DNA from: Candidatus Nitrosopumilus limneticus
GTDB taxonomy: Archaea; Thermoproteota; Nitrososphaeria; Nitrososphaerales; Nitrosopumilaceae
Reading direction: 5' to 3'
Assembly: GCA_022117465.1 (NCBI GenBank)
Contig: JAHCGZ010000001.1
Span: 282,911-346,910 of the forward strand
Length of the DNA stretch: 64,000 bases
The first letter of the stretch is position 1; every line of letters begins with the position of its first letter. Under the pieces are notes generated by a model. That model ran no database searches, had not been told where the DNA came from, and saw nothing but the letters and a program-made list of their open reading frames with translations. The translations under genes were made by a program, and so were the position numbers. Of this stretch, positions 60,860 to 64,000 are shown in pieces.

Positions 60860-61678
60860 TTAGTATCTTGGAACGATGCTAAGTCTTGATTTTGCAGAAA
60901 TTGCAACTATTGAGATAATTGCGACTGCTAGAATCATGGCTGCAATTGTACCAAATTCTGGAATTACAAAGGTACCGATAATTTCAATTTGTTCAGCGCC
61001 TTCTGAAAATGGAATAGTTAATTTTCTATCTACAGAAGTTCTAATTTCGTCAAATTCCGTCTCTTCATCATCAACTAATACGAAAAACTCTGTATCATCA
61101 CCATTAATTGTTGCATCCAATACAGATCTTGGAATGGTTAATGTAACTGAGCCATCACCTGTTGCTTCAATATAGATTAGTAAGGAAATTGCATCCAAAT
61201 CTGGAATGACACTTATTATTTTTCCATTTGTAATTTCATAGGATATTAAATCTGTAGAACCTTGAATTGGTAGTGTTCCTTTTGTTACTGTTCCTGGTGT
61301 TGGACTAACAATTCCACCAAACTCAAAGGATGTGTTTGCTTGGTGTTTTTCATTTTGAGTAATTTTAATTGTGTATGTTCCAGATGTTTTCCAATACTGT
61401 CCGCCAGGATTAATCTCAGTACTAAACTTGTTATCAGAACCAACTTCCAGTTGACCAATATATACAATATTTCCATTTGGAGCTTGAATCATAAGACTTA
61501 CTTGGTTTCCCATAGCAAGATATTTTACTTCACCATATATTGAAATTGATTCACCTTCTGAATATGATGATTTATCTGTACTAACTAAAACTGAACCATC
61601 TTCACTAAATGCAGGTGCAGCACCAATACCTGAAATTAAAATTCCAAATAATACAAAAATCTTTAATTGGTTGTTCAC
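60860..61678 (-). CDS. PEFG-CTERM surface protein 4
   Basis: 272 residues. Signal peptide (about residues 5-25, LKIFVLFGILISGIGAAPAF), Ig-like module VLVSTDKSSYSEGESISIYG, a middle beta region containing ITNGKIISVIPDLDAISLLI and DDTEFFVLVDDEETEFDEI, then AEQIEIIGTFVIPEFGTIAA and the basic tail. Very like protein 2 in its last 45 residues and clearly diverged before them. First gene of the tandem group on this strand, divergent from the radical SAM gene. Confidence 0.85.
   Translation of the reverse strand: MNNQLKIFVLFGILISGIGAAPAFSEDGSVLVSTDKSSYSEGESISIYGEVKYLAMGNQVSLMIQAPNGNIVYIGQLEVGSDNKFSTEINPGGQYWKTSGTYTIKITQNEKHQANTSFEFGGIVSPTPGTVTKGTLPIQGSTDLISYEITNGKIISVIPDLDAISLLIYIEATGDGSVTLTIPRSVLDATINGDDTEFFVLVDDEETEFDEIRTSVDRKLTIPFSEGAEQIEIIGTFVIPEFGTIAAMILAVAIISIVAISAKSRLSIVPRY
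60865..60967 (-). repeat. 103-bp anchor repeat, copy 3
   Basis: Same 103 bases as copies 1 and 2, encoding the PEFG tail of protein 4. The shared block extends past the stop: ATGAAAAAAAGTT(A/G)TAATT lies after each gene. Confidence 0.9.
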
Positions 61679-61785
61679 TTATTCTCAAAATCAGTTTATC
61701 ATATTTAATGTTGTGAAAATATTTGTTGACCAATTAAGAAAAATCATTAAAATAGTAAAAAACTAGGTTGTCCCGCTCGTAAATG

Positions 61786-61794
61786 ATATATAAG
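61786..61794 (+). promoter_or_regulatory. TATA box of the radical SAM gene
   Basis: GATATATAA, about 27 bases before the TTG at 61816; predicts a leaderless mRNA with a TTG start. Confidence 0.55.
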
Positions 61795-61815
61795 ATACTC
61801 TAAGGATTGTAGATA

Positions 61816-63396
61816 TTGTCTGGTAAACGTGTTGTTCTAACTGCAGACCGTAGTTTGATGACAAATTATAGAGGAAATTTCCTGTATGGATTTATCGCAT
61901 GTGGCCCATACGAAGTTTTACCAGAATGGGTTTTTGATAAAGTATTTTGTCCATCAGTAGAAACTGACCCAATTACAGGGGAGGTAAAAGTTGCTCAGGT
62001 GGGTTTGAGAAGAATTGAAAGTTCACTAATCAATGGAGGGTACAAAAGAGAAGAAGTATTCATGGCACATCCTGAAATGCTTCATAAATCAATTGGACCA
62101 GATACCAAAGTTGTTGGAATCAATGTAATGGATCCTCTCGGAATGGCTCCAGTGACCACAACAATGTCGCCTGAAAAATTATCCTATGTAGCAATGAAAT
62201 TTAAAAAAATGTGTGCAAATATTATTCAGCTAAAAAAGAAATATGATTTTAAAGTTGTAGTTGGAGGTAACGGAGCATGGGAATTAGCAAAATCAGATAG
62301 AATGAAGATTCATGGAATTGACACTGTTGTTGTCGGAGAAGCTGATGAGTTAGCAGTTGACTTATTTCAAGATTTAGAAAAAAATGATGCACCAGAATTA
62401 ATGCATTGTTTTGTAAGAAATCTAGAAAACATTCCAGTGATTGAAGGTCCTACAATCAACTCATTAATTGAAGCAATGAGAGGGTGTGGAAGAGGATGTG
62501 ACTTTTGTGATGTCAATAAAAGATCAAAAAAAGACTTACCTTTAGACAGATTACAACATGAAGCAAAAACTAACTTAGATTATGGATTTGATTCAATTTG
62601 GTTACATTCAGATGAAATGTTACTATATGGATGTGACAGCCGAGATTTTGTTCCAAATAGAGATGCAATTGTAGATTTGTGGAAAGGACTCAAGGGATTG
62701 GGTGCTAATTTCATTGGAACCACACACATGACATTTTCTGCAGTTGCAGCAGATCCTACATTAATGCAACAAATTTCTCAAGTCAATCAACAAGATAAAA
62801 CAGGTAGATGGCTTGCAACAAATTTAGGAATTGAAACAGTTTCACCAAATATGGTAAAGAAACACTTGGGAGTTAAAACAAAACCATTTGCACCTGAAGA
62901 GTGGGGCAGCGTTGTAAGAGAAGGTGCAAAAATTCTAAATGAAAATCACTGGTTTCCTGCTGCAACAATTATCATAGGATGGCCTGATGAGACTCCAGAT
63001 GATGTTCAATATACAATTGATATGATGAGTGACTTTAGAACAATGAACTTTAGAGGATTGGTAGCACCATTGCTATATCAAGACTTTAGTGAGAAAAATT
63101 CCATGCATTTTGGAAATCTAAATGAAGCACAATTTACATTATTTTGGAAATGTTGGGAAAATAATTTGCGTGTAATTAACGATATAATTCCAATTATTCT
63201 AAGAAACAAAACATACGGACCACCAATGAAGGTGTTCATGTATGGTATTCTCAAAGCAGGTACTTGGGCAATTATGAGATATCTCACAGGATTATGTAAA
63301 GATCTATTCAATGGTAAAACTCCAGATCAAATTATCGATAAATATGCAAGAACAAAATCAGTATCTGAACCAAAATTCCTAATAAAGAAACTATAA
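61816..63396 (+). CDS. B12-binding-type radical SAM protein
   Basis: 526 residues. Cys224, Cys228 and Cys231 in MRGCGRGCDFCDVNKRSKKD give the CxxxCxxC motif for the [4Fe-4S]-SAM cluster. Before it is a region of about 200 residues with the strand-loop pattern of a B12-binding domain (KVVGINVMDPLGMAPVTT, KVVVGGNGAWELAKSDRM, IDTVVVGEADELAVDLF), but the DxHxxG cobalamin ligand is not seen. After it come AATIIIGWPDETPDDVQYTI and a C-terminal helical part. Members include lipid-, hopanoid- and tetrapyrrole-modifying enzymes and GDGT ring synthases. A lipid role is possible, not shown. Confidence 0.8.
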   Translation: MSGKRVVLTADRSLMTNYRGNFLYGFIACGPYEVLPEWVFDKVFCPSVETDPITGEVKVAQVGLRRIESSLINGGYKREEVFMAHPEMLHKSIGPDTKVVGINVMDPLGMAPVTTTMSPEKLSYVAMKFKKMCANIIQLKKKYDFKVVVGGNGAWELAKSDRMKIHGIDTVVVGEADELAVDLFQDLEKNDAPELMHCFVRNLENIPVIEGPTINSLIEAMRGCGRGCDFCDVNKRSKKDLPLDRLQHEAKTNLDYGFDSIWLHSDEMLLYGCDSRDFVPNRDAIVDLWKGLKGLGANFIGTTHMTFSAVAADPTLMQQISQVNQQDKTGRWLATNLGIETVSPNMVKKHLGVKTKPFAPEEWGSVVREGAKILNENHWFPAATIIIGWPDETPDDVQYTIDMMSDFRTMNFRGLVAPLLYQDFSEKNSMHFGNLNEAQFTLFWKCWENNLRVINDIIPIILRNKTYGPPMKVFMYGILKAGTWAIMRYLTGLCKDLFNGKTPDQIIDKYARTKSVSEPKFLIKKL

Positions 63397-63421
63397 ACTT
63401 TAAAAATAATTAGTAATTGAA

Positions 63422-63745
63422 TTATAAACCTTGAAGAGCTTTATCAGCAATTGTATTTCGTTTTGGGGTTATTGAGATAAAGTAAACTTTATCGGCTCTT
63501 TCAACAGATTCTACTTTTTTGTAAGATTTTGAAGTTACATCAAATTCATAAATTCCTCCTTTAAGTTCACCTTTTGCATAAAGCATCAAATATGATTCTC
63601 CAGTTAATGGACTAAGAGGAATAAATGACATTATGTTACCCTTGTAAGAATTAAGTGGTATAGTATTTTTCATTGGAGGTGCTGCAGATGCCATATACAT
63701 GAAGAGGTCATCAATATTTTCAAACTCTTCATATTCAAAATTCAT
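63422..63745 (-). CDS. Unknown 107-residue protein
   Basis: No family recognised. Acidic N-terminus (NFEYEEFENIDDLFMYMASA) followed by a beta-rich body (IMSFIPLSPLTGESYLMLYA, GELKGGIYEFDVTSKSYKKV). Resembles a small beta-barrel of about 100 residues; no signal or membrane segment. Convergent with the radical SAM gene, 25 bases apart. Probably conserved in thaumarchaea given its even codon use, but that is an impression. Confidence 0.6.
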   Translation of the reverse strand: MNFEYEEFENIDDLFMYMASAAPPMKNTIPLNSYKGNIMSFIPLSPLTGESYLMLYAKGELKGGIYEFDVTSKSYKKVESVERADKVYFISITPKRNTIADKALQGL

Positions 63746-63797
63746 AATTGAGATAATTCGTTTCAGTATAAGAATCTATTATGATTTAGTAATGAAA

Positions 63798-64000
63798 TTA
63801 TTTTCGGGATTTAATTTGTTGGTGAATCTTCATTCCAATTAATGCAGGTGCTGCGATATACATTCCCAAATTCAATGCAATAACTGATAGTCCCAAACCC
63901 AATACTTCAGACTCTGAATTTGCATTTTCCATAATTGATAGTGTTGAGAGCATTGGAGTTAAACCAGCTTTTACAATTTCTTTAAAGATTGGACTTTGAC
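63798..64000 (-). CDS. C-terminal end of a membrane protein, continues beyond window
   Basis: Open frame running off the window end, not listed as a complete frame. The 67 visible residues start QSPIFKEIVKAGLTPMLSTL, contain a membrane segment (about LGLGLSVIALNLGMYIAAPA) and end KIHQQIKSRK. Repeated small residues and a hydrophobic helix suggest an integral membrane protein; the family cannot be named from this end. Confidence 0.55.
   Translation of the reverse strand, partial: QSPIFKEIVKAGLTPMLSTLSIMENANSESEVLGLGLSVIALNLGMYIAAPALIGMKIHQQIKSRK

Overview
The window is AT-rich archaeal DNA, and its gene content points to an ammonia-oxidising thaumarchaeon (Nitrososphaerota) close to Nitrosopumilus. 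The evidence is: an unsplit RNA polymerase A subunit of 1265 residues and an unsplit B subunit; archaeal ribosomal proteins (eL19, eL30, eL32, P1-type uL12, uL10/P0); archaeal AlaRS, LeuRS, DtdA, Cbf5/TruB and Sec61-gamma/SecE; two intron-bearing tRNAs; and a block of PEFG-CTERM surface proteins, a sorting signal known from thaumarchaea. Many genes have a TATA box about 27 bases before the start codon, so leaderless mRNAs look common.

Layout. 1-710: end of a sugar nucleotidyltransferase. 688-4449 (-): two complete aconitase-superfamily isomerase sets (leuCD and a homoaconitase/IPMI-like pair); the large subunit of the second is broken by clustered indels. 4523-5310: cofE (coenzyme F420), also broken by one frameshift. 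5345-9948: small conserved unknowns, the 2-oxoacid:ferredoxin oxidoreductase korAB and a 47-residue Cys-rich protein too short for usual gene calling. 10001-13231: a D-2-hydroxyacid dehydrogenase and an L-2-hydroxyglutarate-oxidase-like flavoprotein. 13237-13335: tRNA-Ser(GGA) with a 15-base intron. 13403-23017 (-): one long co-directional run pfdA-ftsY-argF-uL18-uS5-uL30-uL15-secY-adk-EMC3-like-cmk-truB-membrane protein, joining protein targeting, translocation and ribosome genes. 23107-27439: superoxide dismutase, a membrane-anchored subtilase and ATP-type PEP carboxykinase. 27585-28428: eL32-eL19. 28425-29497: ogt and dtdA. 29537-32829: secE-nusG-uL11 and uL1-uL10, interrupted by an opposite-strand Lrp regulator; uL12 lies on the other strand at 33541. 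34481-40031: alaS and leuS. 40308-41070: a membrane-anchored unknown and a probable structured non-coding RNA or leader. 41071-43141: a geranylgeranyl-reductase-family flavoprotein, a YkgJ-type cysteine cluster protein and a small unknown. 43150-43237: tRNA-Gln(CUG) with a 15-base intron. 43301-54190 (-): uS7, uS12, NusA-like, eL30, an exported protein, Lsm, rpoA, rpoB, rpoH. 54294-58131: larB, mdh, larC, larE for the nickel-pincer nucleotide cofactor. 58204-61678: four tandem PEFG-CTERM surface proteins. 61816-63396: a radical SAM protein, followed by small unknowns and the end of a membrane protein.

Most genes are core housekeeping. The parts that deserve attention are the candidate RNA at 40786-40936, the lar cofactor cluster built around malate dehydrogenase with a palindrome in its divergent promoter, the three base-identical 103-bp anchor modules in otherwise diverged surface proteins, the operator-like palindrome at the eL30 promoter, the hairpin in the uL1 leader, the 13-copy repeat in FtsY, and the local cluster of frameshifts at 4246-4838. 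All product names come from reading motifs; no database search was possible.
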